Source: Candidatus Levyibacteriota bacterium (GTDB lineage Bacteria; Patescibacteria; Microgenomatia; Levybacterales; UBA12049). Taken from it: DNA of 17,243 nucleotides. The notes beneath the pieces are model-generated. The model saw nothing but the letters and a program-made list of their open reading frames with translations, made no database searches and was not told where the DNA came from. Both the position numbers and the translations under genes were made by a program. Positions 7,807-15,406 of the stretch are shown piece by piece. The DNA is taken from contig PPGL01000020.1 in the NCBI GenBank assembly GCA_003173915.1, positions 1 through 17,243 on the forward strand, written 5' to 3'. How positions within the stretch are numbered: the stretch's first letter is position 1; each line of letters begins with the position of its first letter.

Positions 7807-10647
7807 TTAATTACAGGTGAGTGCTGAAGTATAGGTAATCTCGTTTGCCTGCGCTCCCACGCCAATCTTACCGGTAATATTTGTTCCGGTGATTGTTGCA
7901 CTACTATTGGCATAATTGGTACAGCCATTTGACACAGAAGTAGTCTTGCTTGCTCCATTGTCCGTATAGTACAGCGTATATACACAGTAATCACAATTTG
8001 CTCCATTCCATCCAACACTTACCTTCGTTACTTTTCCGCTGCTATCAACTGTCGGTGATGCATGGACTTGTAATGGCCAACAAGTGCATTGACTATTTCC
8101 AAGTGCTGGGTTAAAGTTGGGACAATATCCCGCTCCAAACGAACAACTGAGTGTTGATGTTGTTGGTGTTGGCGTGGAGACAGGAATTGTTGGAGTTGGG
8201 GTAGAGGCTACAGTCACTGTTGGGGTAGGAGCCAATACTGTTGGAGTTGGGGTGACTGTTGGTGTCACGGTTTGGGTTGGTGTTGGATTTACAGACACTG
8301 TTGGCAATGGATTGGCAGGTTCAATAATTGGTGTTGGCATTGGAACAGGACATGCAGCTGCACCAGAAACACCGCAAGTGCAATAGATTGATTTTCCACG
8401 AAGAGTATTGTCTCCTGTTGAGTTTATGACTTGTGCTCCATTAATTCCACACGATGTTAAGGCAGTGGTGCTTGAGTAAAGAATATTCTGTGTAGGACAT
8501 GAATTCGTACAAACGCCATTAGCGCCTGTACCGCTCTTACAACCACCCCATCCTCCATATGCACTTCCACTTGAACAACAGTATGCTGCCCCTCCTCGCA
8601 CAGGACTGGCATTTTGGTCTGCAGTTGCTTGTATTGCGCACGCATTGCCTGGAATATTTTCCTCGTAGAAATATTTTCCAGGATACTGGACAGTTGTACA
8701 AACATACTGTCCACTAGTACCACATTTTCCAAAATTGTATGGATAGTATTGTGAAGTAAGAGTTGGTGTTGGAGCAGGACTTGTTGAATCTGCTGCAGGA
8801 ACAATTTTAATAGCAGTTATTGAAAATGGTGGGTATGCATGACTAAATTGATTATTGAAAAAATTACCAGGATCTAATGTGTATTGTGGAATATTATAGG
8901 TAGGATTTGTTGTGTCAGTGCCATTTAGACTTGCCAGGACATTCTGAGTGTCAAGTTGTACTCCATTAATTCTTACAGACGAGCTATCTATAGATCTATA
9001 TTTATACGCACTCGTGTCTGTACTTGTTGCTTCATAATATGTTCCAGTTAATTTAGTTGCAGGGAAATTATTAATGGTAATTGGCGCTTCTATATACGAA
9101 TTTGTCATATTTGTCACAAGTAATGTAAGCTCAGGTTGAATACCCGAACCAGCTGGAGCAGTATTTTTTGATGCCCAAACAGACAAATTATTTTTTTCCG
9201 TAATATCTGTCGCACCGTGATCATTTAGAGGTAACACTGGTAACATATTCTGGTCAAATTTTTGCGCTAAAAAAAGATACGGGATATAGGTAGGTCTAAG
9301 AGAAATTGGCGTTGGATAATTATTACCACTTTTATTATACATCAATCCAGTGTAAGGTTCGCCGTCATATCCTTTATAAAAGGTTGCCATATTTACCCAA
9401 TTATAGGCAAGTCGAGGAAGCACATCTGCATAAAACATTGCGCCAAGCCAACTACCACTAAATGAATAACCATCACCTCCATTACTATCTAGATTCATTT
9501 CTGTTATTGCAATCGTCGCCCCGCTAGACTGAGTCCCTGAAATAAGTGATCTAATTGACTTTCCAAAATAATCTGCTTGTTCTCTCCCAATTGTTGGAGC
9601 TGTTGTTCCAGGAGTCCAGAGAAGAATATTTCTTGCATGGTCATCACTAACGGACAATGTGTCTTCATCGTACCAGTGAAATGAAATACCAGCAAGTTTA
9701 TAAGAAGAATGATACGCTTTAAGGTCAGAAAACCAACTTGGAGTCCACCAGGTAATAAATAACGGAACTGCGCCCATTAAGTGAGCTTGTGGGTCTGCTT
9801 TAAGAATTGCACTTTGATACCCATTAACTAAGTTCCAGTAATCGAAAGAAGAATATGCAGGATGAGACCAGGAATAATCACCTTGAATCCATCTATCAAC
9901 TGTTGGACCATTATTTAATTCATTTCCCAACTCGTAATACACGGTAACAGCATTAGGTCCTGTGTAATATGGAGCATTGGCCGCTATTTTACCCTTTACA
10001 TAACTAGCCATATTAGCCCACATACCAGGATTGTTATCAAGAATATTAATCGTGAGAATAAGCTTTGTGGCGCCAATTTCTGCAGTATCCCTAACTAAGT
10101 TATCAAGCATAACCGGATAATATGATACAAAGTATGGCATATTGCTTTTCCCAGCAGGATCTGTCCATTTACAATATTCGCCGTCCCATCCACACGGTGG
10201 GAGAGAACTATTATCCCATCCTTGAAAGTTAGCATCAACACCTCCAATTCTTACAACATTTGTACGAATTGCTTTTTCTGCATCTTCAAGTCCTGGAACA
10301 AGATGTGGATCAAATGTTACATTTGCTCCAGTTGCTAATACTATTCTCCCAAGTAAAAATAAGTTTTCTACTTGGCCTAACATATCATAATTAAATGTTG
10401 TTGTTGATCCGTTGTAATCTATTGTCATTTTGATTGGCGCTGTTTGGGCAAAAAAATGAAATGTTAGATTGGTTGTAATAATAATTGGTGTGGCAACAAT
10501 AATAAGAAGCATTACAAGAAATGAAGAACGAGTAAATTTGTCAAGTGAAGAATACCAATTTGAAAATCTTGAAAAGAAATTTTCTTTTGGCATATTTTCG
10601 CCAGTATTTTCGCCGTATGCAGACTTAACCCAAACAAATTTCGCCAT
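7807..10647 (-). CDS. Membrane-anchored clan GH-A glycoside hydrolase with Cys-rich and PT-linked C-terminal domains
   Basis: Numbered from ATG 10647 (946 residues). A signal anchor lies at about 41-66. The TIM-barrel domain (about 75-470) has YYELGNELNN, with N242-E243 as the Asn-Glu acid/base pair, and ITEMNL, with E383 as probable nucleophile. RIGG and ISFHWY also fit clan GH-A. The arrangement recalls GH51, GH39 or GH79, but I cannot assign a family. A beta-sandwich typical of such enzymes follows (about 480-617). Next come a Cys-rich domain with 12 Cys (642-766), a Pro/Thr linker (768-832, bases 8152-8346) and a terminal domain with 8 Cys (835-945). There is no LPxTG; the N-terminal anchor holds it outside the cell. 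A longer frame starts at 10719, but a TTGACA promoter places the start at 10647. ATG 10593 is also possible. Confidence 0.88.
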   Translation of the reverse strand: MAKFVWVKSAYGENTGENMPKENFFSRFSNWYSSLDKFTRSSFLVMLLIIVATPIIITTNLTFHFFAQTAPIKMTIDYNGSTTTFNYDMLGQVENLFLLGRIVLATGANVTFDPHLVPGLEDAEKAIRTNVVRIGGVDANFQGWDNSSLPPCGWDGEYCKWTDPAGKSNMPYFVSYYPVMLDNLVRDTAEIGATKLILTINILDNNPGMWANMASYVKGKIAANAPYYTGPNAVTVYYELGNELNNGPTVDRWIQGDYSWSHPAYSSFDYWNLVNGYQSAILKADPQAHLMGAVPLFITWWTPSWFSDLKAYHSSYKLAGISFHWYDEDTLSVSDDHARNILLWTPGTTAPTIGREQADYFGKSIRSLISGTQSSGATIAITEMNLDSNGGDGYSFSGSWLGAMFYADVLPRLAYNWVNMATFYKGYDGEPYTGLMYNKSGNNYPTPISLRPTYIPYLFLAQKFDQNMLPVLPLNDHGATDITEKNNLSVWASKNTAPAGSGIQPELTLLVTNMTNSYIEAPITINNFPATKLTGTYYEATSTDTSAYKYRSIDSSSVRINGVQLDTQNVLASLNGTDTTNPTYNIPQYTLDPGNFFNNQFSHAYPPFSITAIKIVPAADSTSPAPTPTLTSQYYPYNFGKCGTSGQYVCTTVQYPGKYFYEENIPGNACAIQATADQNASPVRGGAAYCCSSGSAYGGWGGCKSGTGANGVCTNSCPTQNILYSSTTALTSCGINGAQVINSTGDNTLRGKSIYCTCGVSGAAACPVPMPTPIIEPANPLPTVSVNPTPTQTVTPTVTPTPTVLAPTPTVTVASTPTPTIPVSTPTPTTSTLSCSFGAGYCPNFNPALGNSQCTCWPLQVHASPTVDSSGKVTKVSVGWNGANCDYCVYTLYYTDNGASKTTSVSNGCTNYANSSATITGTNITGKIGVGAQANEITYTSALTCN

Positions 10648-10654
10648 TTGCTTG

Positions 10655-10683
10655 ATAATTTCAAAAAATATATATCGTGTCAA
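10655..10683 (-). promoter_or_regulatory. Sigma-70 promoter of the GH-A hydrolase, apparently leaderless
   Basis: Reading leftward, TTGACA (10683-10678) is followed by a 17-bp spacer and AATTAT (10660-10655, four of six). The ATG at 10647 comes seven bases later, where transcription should start. This decides the start codon, because the longer frame from 10719 would run through the promoter. Confidence 0.55.
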
Positions 10684-10729
10684 TAACGAACTTATGAGTC
10701 TTTTTCTAAATAATGTCATTTTCGCGCGC

Positions 10730-10744
10730 TGCTACAAAGTAGCA
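10730..10744 (+). repeat. Short perfect hairpin TGCTAC-AAA-GTAGCA
   Basis: A 6-bp inverted repeat with a 3-base loop sits between the GH-A promoter and the dispersed repeat cluster. No T-run flanks it, so it is not a convincing terminator. Confidence 0.35.
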
Positions 10745-10783
10745 AGTACTCTTGGGGTGCAGGCGAGAATCCATAGCATAAGA

Positions 10784-10936
10784 AGATTCTTCACTCTCTG
10801 CCTACCGGCAAGCAAGCGTTCAGAATGACAACCACATTGATGTCATTCCGAGCGAAGTCGAGGAATCCTCCTCATCAGAATGTATGAACTCTCTTGTGCT
10901 AGATCCCTCCACTCGTTACACTTGGTCGGGATGACA
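10784..10936. repeat. Cluster of three dispersed-repeat copies (GAATGACA family)
   Basis: Copy A (+, 10784-10830) runs from AGATTCTTCACTCT to AGAATGACA. Copy B (-, 10841-10869) starts AGGATTCCTCGACTTCGCTC on the reverse strand and also ends GGAATGACA. Copy C (+, 10901-10936) runs from AGATCCCTCCACTCG to GGGATGACA. A and B face each other, forming an 8-bp inverted repeat GAATGACA/TGTCATTC around a 10-base centre. This is the intergenic 'gattcctcgcttcgctcggaatgaca' type of element found in many bacterial genomes. It fills most of the gap between the two leftward transcription units (10648-10993), where I see no gene. It looks more GC-rich than its surroundings. Confidence 0.75.
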
Positions 10937-10993
10937 AACAAATGAATCTACTACCATAAGTTTATAGATTTAGTTGTGGAATGCCAGAGAAAA

Positions 10994-12736
10994 TTATTGA
11001 CACACAGACTCATACCTATAGGTAAGTACCGACACACTCGCATCATTTTTATTGGAAAGATAGGAAATTTCATGAGCTAGTGCAGCGCAATTATTTGGGT
11101 CAAAAGCAAGAAGTGCCTGATATGTTTTCTCTTCGTCTCCTCCCCAACCTACAGTATTGAAAAAATATATAAGCGATGCTAAGGATTGTTCGGAAATATT
11201 ATTTGGAAATCTAAACGTTTGTTCTGTGATTCCATACTTTTTGACAAGATTTTGGTTTTGTAGACTATTCTTAACAAAAATAACTACTGTCTCATCTAAA
11301 TAAATCATTTTCCACTCAGGACTAGTGGAAATATTTTTTAGGAATACTTGTGAAGCATAAGTTTGTTCGGCTGGATAGTCATACACAATTGTGTTAAATG
11401 AAAACTTTTTAGACAGTGTTGCAAACAAATTAGCATCTGTTTGCATTGGAATGTACTCACTTGTAAAAAAACTTGCAGGATATGCTTCTGGACGACCATC
11501 AACAAACACTTTTTCTTTTGGGTACAAGCGAAAAACTAAATAACTCCCAATACCATAATTATTAAAGATTGGTCCTTGCATGTAGTTGTTGACAAAAAAA
11601 TCTACCCCCTTTTTTGCGCTATCTTGTGCAGTAACTCCAATTCCTTGAATGCTAACAACTAAATATATATGCCAAATAAATATTGCAATGAGTATTCCAT
11701 ATGCTCCAAATAATAATCCTGATTTGTATCGAGAAATGCTTTCGTTGGTGCGAGAAAGAAAGTTTTGATACGTATTGTTAAACAGTAGTGTAAATGGAAT
11801 AAAGGTTCCAAAAATAAATAACGGGAAATTACGAATTGCAAAAGAAGCCAAATATATAAATGAAAGAGAAACTATCCAAGAAAACCAATTACTTTTTTTA
11901 GCATTCCAGCACAAAAAAAGAAAAAGAAGAATAGCAGTAGTTTCAAAGAAAACAATAGAATATACGATATGTCCTGCCTGTTGCTGAATAGTAAAAATAG
12001 AATTATTTTCTTCAACAGAAAATCCATAATTATTAAAAACAGTGAATGGATACAAGACTCCAGAAAGTCCGTTTGGATTTATGAGACAAACAAGTGCGCT
12101 TAGTGCCAAAACAATTCCAAGTATTTTAATGTCCTTTTCTCGGTATTTGAACTGTCTGGTAATAACAAATTCAATAAAAACAACCGTTGTCAAAAAAAGA
12201 CCAAAAATAAAATAAATGTGGGAATTCATCCATAAAAACTGAAGTGGAATAAGTAGATAAATCCATTTTGTAAATCGCTTGCGGTATGTTAGTAAAATAA
12301 CGCTAAAAAGAGATAAAAAAAGATAACTAAAAATTTCTGGCCTCACATATGTTCGCTCAAAAAGAATTCTAAAATAAAGAATGGTTGCAGAAAATAATAC
12401 AAGTGGAGAAACGCGGTTTTTTGCGTAAAAAAATAGTGTTCCAAAGGAAGCAAAAACGATAATTGTCGTAAAAAGAATAAGTCCGGAAATTCCAACAGAA
12501 TGGAATAAAAGATAAAAAACAATATCAGGAATAAATTCTTGATGAATAAAGGAAGCATTAGGATAGGTATAGGAAAAAATATTTGTCGTTGGAAAAATGT
12601 GATTTTTTACAATAAGTTCGCCAAAACGAATATGTTCTCCAAGGTCAAGGGATAACTCTTGCGTTGGATGCAAAAATGCAACGCTCAGCAGAAGAAATGC
12701 AATAAGAGTTGTACTCCAAAAGAGGACTTTTCGCAT
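10994..12736 (-). CDS. GT-C-like polytopic membrane protein, putative lipid-linked-sugar glycosyltransferase
   Basis: A protein of 580 residues from ATG 12736, with roughly ten hydrophobic helices across the first 365 residues. A first external loop holds LDLGEHIRFGELIVKNHIFP followed by NIFSYTYP and FIHQEF. This resembles the first-loop acidic motif of GT-C enzymes (often DLWWHL, then a P-D-FS-T pattern). The soluble C-terminal part has GSYLVFRLYPKEKVFVDGRPE, a pattern I associate with uncharacterised GT-C-like proteins, and ends in a helical, TPR-like stretch. Such enzymes use polyprenyl-phosphate sugars at the outer membrane face; acceptor and sugar are unknown. A TTG at 12754 would add six residues. 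It is last in the leftward operon, 29 bases after the phosphatase stop. Confidence 0.72.
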   Translation of the reverse strand: MRKVLFWSTTLIAFLLLSVAFLHPTQELSLDLGEHIRFGELIVKNHIFPTTNIFSYTYPNASFIHQEFIPDIVFYLLFHSVGISGLILFTTIIVFASFGTLFFYAKNRVSPLVLFSATILYFRILFERTYVRPEIFSYLFLSLFSVILLTYRKRFTKWIYLLIPLQFLWMNSHIYFIFGLFLTTVVFIEFVITRQFKYREKDIKILGIVLALSALVCLINPNGLSGVLYPFTVFNNYGFSVEENNSIFTIQQQAGHIVYSIVFFETTAILLFLFLCWNAKKSNWFSWIVSLSFIYLASFAIRNFPLFIFGTFIPFTLLFNNTYQNFLSRTNESISRYKSGLLFGAYGILIAIFIWHIYLVVSIQGIGVTAQDSAKKGVDFFVNNYMQGPIFNNYGIGSYLVFRLYPKEKVFVDGRPEAYPASFFTSEYIPMQTDANLFATLSKKFSFNTIVYDYPAEQTYASQVFLKNISTSPEWKMIYLDETVVIFVKNSLQNQNLVKKYGITEQTFRFPNNISEQSLASLIYFFNTVGWGGDEEKTYQALLAFDPNNCAALAHEISYLSNKNDASVSVLTYRYESVCQ

Positions 12737-12765
12737 ACTGTTTACTTTCGGCAACTAACTAGAAA

Positions 12766-13269
12766 CTAATTAAAATCTCTTTCTTTTACTTGTCCAGTTA
12801 GCTCAATAATAACAAGCACTCCAGGAGGCGGAAAGTCAAAACGAGTGTCTGTTGTAAACCTTCCTTCTGTAAGAATGTGTTTTAAGCCTGCAATCACCGA
12901 TCCGTGTGTACAAATAAGAAAAGTTTGTTTGGAATTATCTTGTTCCATGTCAAGCAAAAAAAGAAGCAGTCGATTTCTAAATTCCTCAAACGTTTCTTTA
13001 CTATAATTTTCTTCTTGAGAAAATTCATTGAGCCGTGAGTCTAGGGTAAACGTTTTACCAGAAATGGCTGTAACAATTTCTGTTGTCTCTTTGCATCTAA
13101 TAAATTCTGACGACACTGCAAAGTCTGCCTGGACGGATTTGAGATATTCTGCCATTTTTTCAATTGGTTTTACTCCTTCAGGTAAAATATGTGCGTCGAC
13201 AATTCTTTCTCCATAACCCTTTGTACTATGTGTTGCGAGTGCATGACGAAAAATATAATACGTTTTCAT
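12766..13269 (-). CDS. Histidine phosphatase superfamily (phosphoglycerate mutase-like) protein
   Basis: A 167-residue soluble protein with the catalytic set of the branch-1 histidine phosphatases: FRHA with R8 and H9 (the phosphorylated His), R58 in SSEFIRCKE, E82 in LNEF, and H122 in CTHGS. RHA rather than RHG, together with the short length, recalls SixA and small phosphatases more than glycolytic mutases. Its ATG overlaps the TGA of the upstream glycosyltransferase as ATGA, so translation is probably coupled and the two proteins likely act in one pathway. One reading is that it dephosphorylates the glycosyltransferase product. A general sugar-phosphate or phosphoprotein phosphatase is equally possible. 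Confidence 0.9.
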   Translation of the reverse strand: MKTYYIFRHALATHSTKGYGERIVDAHILPEGVKPIEKMAEYLKSVQADFAVSSEFIRCKETTEIVTAISGKTFTLDSRLNEFSQEENYSKETFEEFRNRLLLFLLDMEQDNSKQTFLICTHGSVIAGLKHILTEGRFTTDTRFDFPPPGVLVIIELTGQVKERDFN

Positions 13270-14498
13270 AGAGTTATTTTTTTATATAGAGAAGCAACCT
13301 GTGTTGCAACGTGTTTCCAATCTAAATTATGGACTTTGTGAAATACATCTTCCTTAGCTTTTTTTAAAGCATCAGTGTCTAAAAGTAAGTGTTCAATTTG
13401 GTTGGCAAGAAGGAGTGGATTATTTGCCGATGTAATAAGTTTTTCTAGACTTTTATCAAATAAATCAGAAACACCAGTAACATCTGTTGTAATAACAGGT
13501 GTTGCACAAGCCATTGCTTCAAGCGCTGTCATGCCAAAAGATTCGTACTGAGATGCGACAACAGCAATTTCTGCGCTGTTATAGTAATATGGTAACTCAG
13601 ATGGAGTACGTTTTCCAACAAATTTAACAGATCTTGTTATATCAAGTGTTTTACGCAGAGCTTCTAATTTTTGCAATTCTTCAGACCAGAGCTCAACACG
13701 CTGAGAGATATCTCCTCCGACAATCCACAAACATATTGGAAGAGAAGGATTTCTTTGCAAAATAATTTTTATCGCATAAAGAAGTACATCAATTCCTTTT
13801 AATGGCTCAATCCGACCAACGAAAAGAATAATTTTATCCTCAATATCTGCACCAATTTTTTGTTTTGCTACTTCTTTACTCATCGGAGTAAAAAGTGTCG
13901 TATCAATGCCAGGAATTATACATGCAATTTTATCAGGACTAGCATGATAGAGATATTCAAGATACATTTTTTCTGTTTGACTTGGCGAAATAATCATGTC
14001 TGACTCTTTTGCTAAGAGAAACTCAGCATCAATTCTTTCTGTTGTTTCAATTTCGTTTTCATTTTTTGCAACAAGATTTTTCATCAGTCCAAGAGTATGA
14101 AAATTAATAACAATTGGAATATGTAAGCGTTTTTTTATTTCGAGTCCAATGATGCCGGATAAGTAGTAATGAGCATGAATAAGCTCGTAAGAAAGTTGTT
14201 GTTCCAAAACAAATGTGAAAAAACTTTTCACAAATTCATTTGTAAATTGATAGAGTTCTTTTTTTGCAATATTTTTTTTTGGGCCACCCTCGAGATGGAT
14301 AACACGAAGTCTCTCTGAAACCTGTACAATTTTTGGAATTTTTTCATCCTGATTTCTTGTAAAAATATCAATCACAAATCCTTGTTCTGAAAGCTTTTTC
14401 GCAAGTTCCAAAACATACACATTCATTCCCCCTGTTTCTTTACCTTCTTCAGAAGAAAGAGGACATGTGTGGAAAGAAATAAGCGCAATACGTTTCAT
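13266..14498 (-). CDS. GT4 family glycosyltransferase, MshA/sucrose-phosphate-synthase-like
   Basis: A 410-residue GT-B glycosyltransferase. The N-terminal half has ISFHTCPLSS and ETGGMNVYVLELAKKL (G23, G24, N26), closely resembling MshA and sucrose-phosphate-synthase-type GT4 enzymes. H110 in HAHYYLSG and H134 in FHTLG fit the acceptor site. The C-terminal half has VGRIEPLKG (R229, K234, which bind donor phosphates) and YESFGMTALEAMA, with the EX7E pair E319/E327. It has no membrane segment and acts in the cytoplasm on a nucleotide sugar. The family suggests a phosphorylated small-molecule acceptor, but that is inference. A GTG at 14513 extends the frame but lies just upstream of, and abuts, the TATAAT box, so I chose ATG 14498. 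It leads a three-gene operon. Confidence 0.93.
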   Translation of the reverse strand: MKRIALISFHTCPLSSEEGKETGGMNVYVLELAKKLSEQGFVIDIFTRNQDEKIPKIVQVSERLRVIHLEGGPKKNIAKKELYQFTNEFVKSFFTFVLEQQLSYELIHAHYYLSGIIGLEIKKRLHIPIVINFHTLGLMKNLVAKNENEIETTERIDAEFLLAKESDMIISPSQTEKMYLEYLYHASPDKIACIIPGIDTTLFTPMSKEVAKQKIGADIEDKIILFVGRIEPLKGIDVLLYAIKIILQRNPSLPICLWIVGGDISQRVELWSEELQKLEALRKTLDITRSVKFVGKRTPSELPYYYNSAEIAVVASQYESFGMTALEAMACATPVITTDVTGVSDLFDKSLEKLITSANNPLLLANQIEHLLLDTDALKKAKEDVFHKVHNLDWKHVATQVASLYKKITL

Positions 14499-14504
14499 TG
14501 CTTC

Positions 14505-14510
14505 ATTATA
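14505..14510 (-). promoter_or_regulatory. -10 box of the GT4-phosphatase-GT-C operon, apparently leaderless
   Basis: Read leftward this is a perfect TATAAT, six bases before the ATG at 14498, so the mRNA should begin at or within a base or two of the start codon. The -35 is weak (TTCAAT at 16-bp spacing). Confidence 0.6.
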
Positions 14511-14588
14511 CACAATAAAAAGTATTATTGAAGAGTTCTTACCCCTCTCCTACCCTAGATCAATAGGCAGGAAGTATAGGAAAGTCTC

Positions 14589-15344
14589 ATGAGAAAACAA
14601 CTCTTAATTATTATTTTACTCATAACGTCAGCATACATGGTAGTTTCTCTCAGCCTTCCAGCACAAGGAAGTAGTTCCATGCCATTTTATGGATTAAGTG
14701 GAATGGCAACACCTACACCAACAAGTGCACCCTTACCAACCTTTACTCCAACGCCAACACAATTTCCTCAGCCAACATTTACTCCGGTCCCAACATCCAC
14801 TCCAGTACCAACACATCCTCCAATTCCTACACGTATTCCAACTGCCATACCCACTCCTTTTCCCACACGACAAATACCCCGCGTAAAACAAGTGTTTCCT
14901 TCTGTTCAACCTCAACAAACAACAACTGTGACAAATAATAATATTTCGAATAATGTTTCAAACACAGCAATTTCAGGCAATGTATCTAATGCAACATGTA
15001 ATAATATCCAAAGTGGGACAACAGGTGTTACAAGCAATAATTGCAACATTAATATAAATCAGCAGCAACAAACACAGACTCAGCCATCTGTACAAACAGT
15101 TGTTGTACCTCAACCTCAGGTAGCTGTTGCAGCACCTCCTCCCCAAACAGTACAAGTGCAACCCCAAGTTGCACCTCCTGTAGAACAACCTGCACCTCAG
15201 GCAGTTAGTACTACTCCAAGTTCTCCTGTCTCAGAGTCAACAACAGTTCCTCAACAGCTACCAAGTACAGGTGTTCCAATACAAGATATCGCCGGACTTT
15301 TAACCCTTATCCCAATTGGACTCAAGATTCGAAAAATTGCCTAA
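14589..15344 (+). CDS. Secreted Pro/Thr- and Asn/Gln-rich protein with C-terminal LPSTG sorting signal
   Basis: This 251-residue protein has an N-terminal signal sequence (about 4-26) and then no clear globular domain. A Pro/Thr linker spans residues 40-93. An Asn-rich stretch (115-157) holds C137 and C152 in a CNN-x10-NNCN pattern, followed by Gln/Pro/Val-rich sequence. The C-terminus is a cell-wall sorting signal: LPSTG (224-228), a hydrophobic stretch and the basic tail KIRKIA. A sortase should cleave at T-G and attach it to the wall or another surface polymer. The stalk-like composition suggests a spacer or display element. GGAAAG lies 4 bases before the ATG as a weak Shine-Dalgarno. It diverges from the GT4 operon. 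No sortase is in the window. Confidence 0.85.
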   Translation: MRKQLLIIILLITSAYMVVSLSLPAQGSSSMPFYGLSGMATPTPTSAPLPTFTPTPTQFPQPTFTPVPTSTPVPTHPPIPTRIPTAIPTPFPTRQIPRVKQVFPSVQPQQTTTVTNNNISNNVSNTAISGNVSNATCNNIQSGTTGVTSNNCNININQQQQTQTQPSVQTVVVPQPQVAVAAPPPQTVQVQPQVAPPVEQPAPQAVSTTPSSPVSESTTVPQQLPSTGVPIQDIAGLLTLIPIGLKIRKIA

Positions 15345-15406
15345 CGTTCATAAAAGTCTTACAGATTATTTAAACTCCTGTTACAAATCTTTCTTACAAC
15401 AATTAC

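Noticed and set aside
7722..8018. Leftward 98-codon frame
   Set aside because: A frame-shifted shadow of the C-terminal GH-A domain running on into the intergenic region.
8117..8386. Plus-strand frame rich in Val/Gly repeats
   Set aside because: It is the complement of the Pro/Thr linker of the GH-A enzyme; low-complexity coding DNA keeps other frames open.
10648..10719. N-terminal extension of the GH-A protein from 10719
   Set aside because: The extra 24 residues run through a TTGACA/AATTAT promoter whose start point coincides with ATG 10647; not fully excluded.
10469..10828. Plus-strand 119-codon frame
   Set aside because: It overlaps the N-terminal coding part and promoter of the GH-A gene and ends in the dispersed repeat; it shows no protein-like features.
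10784..10936. Insertion sequence or transposon remnant
   Set aside because: The inverted and direct copies are short, with no transposase frame and no clear target duplication; a dispersed intergenic repeat fits better.
13266..13269. UGA recoded to Gly, as in Gracilibacteria/SR1
   Set aside because: The GT4 gene ends cleanly at TGA with an ATGA coupling to the next gene, and real genes lack internal in-frame TGA.
14499..14513. GTG start at 14513 for the GT4 gene
   Set aside because: The GTG abuts the upstream edge of a perfect TATAAT box, so a transcript starting downstream of that box would not contain it; ATG 14498 fits promoter and homology.
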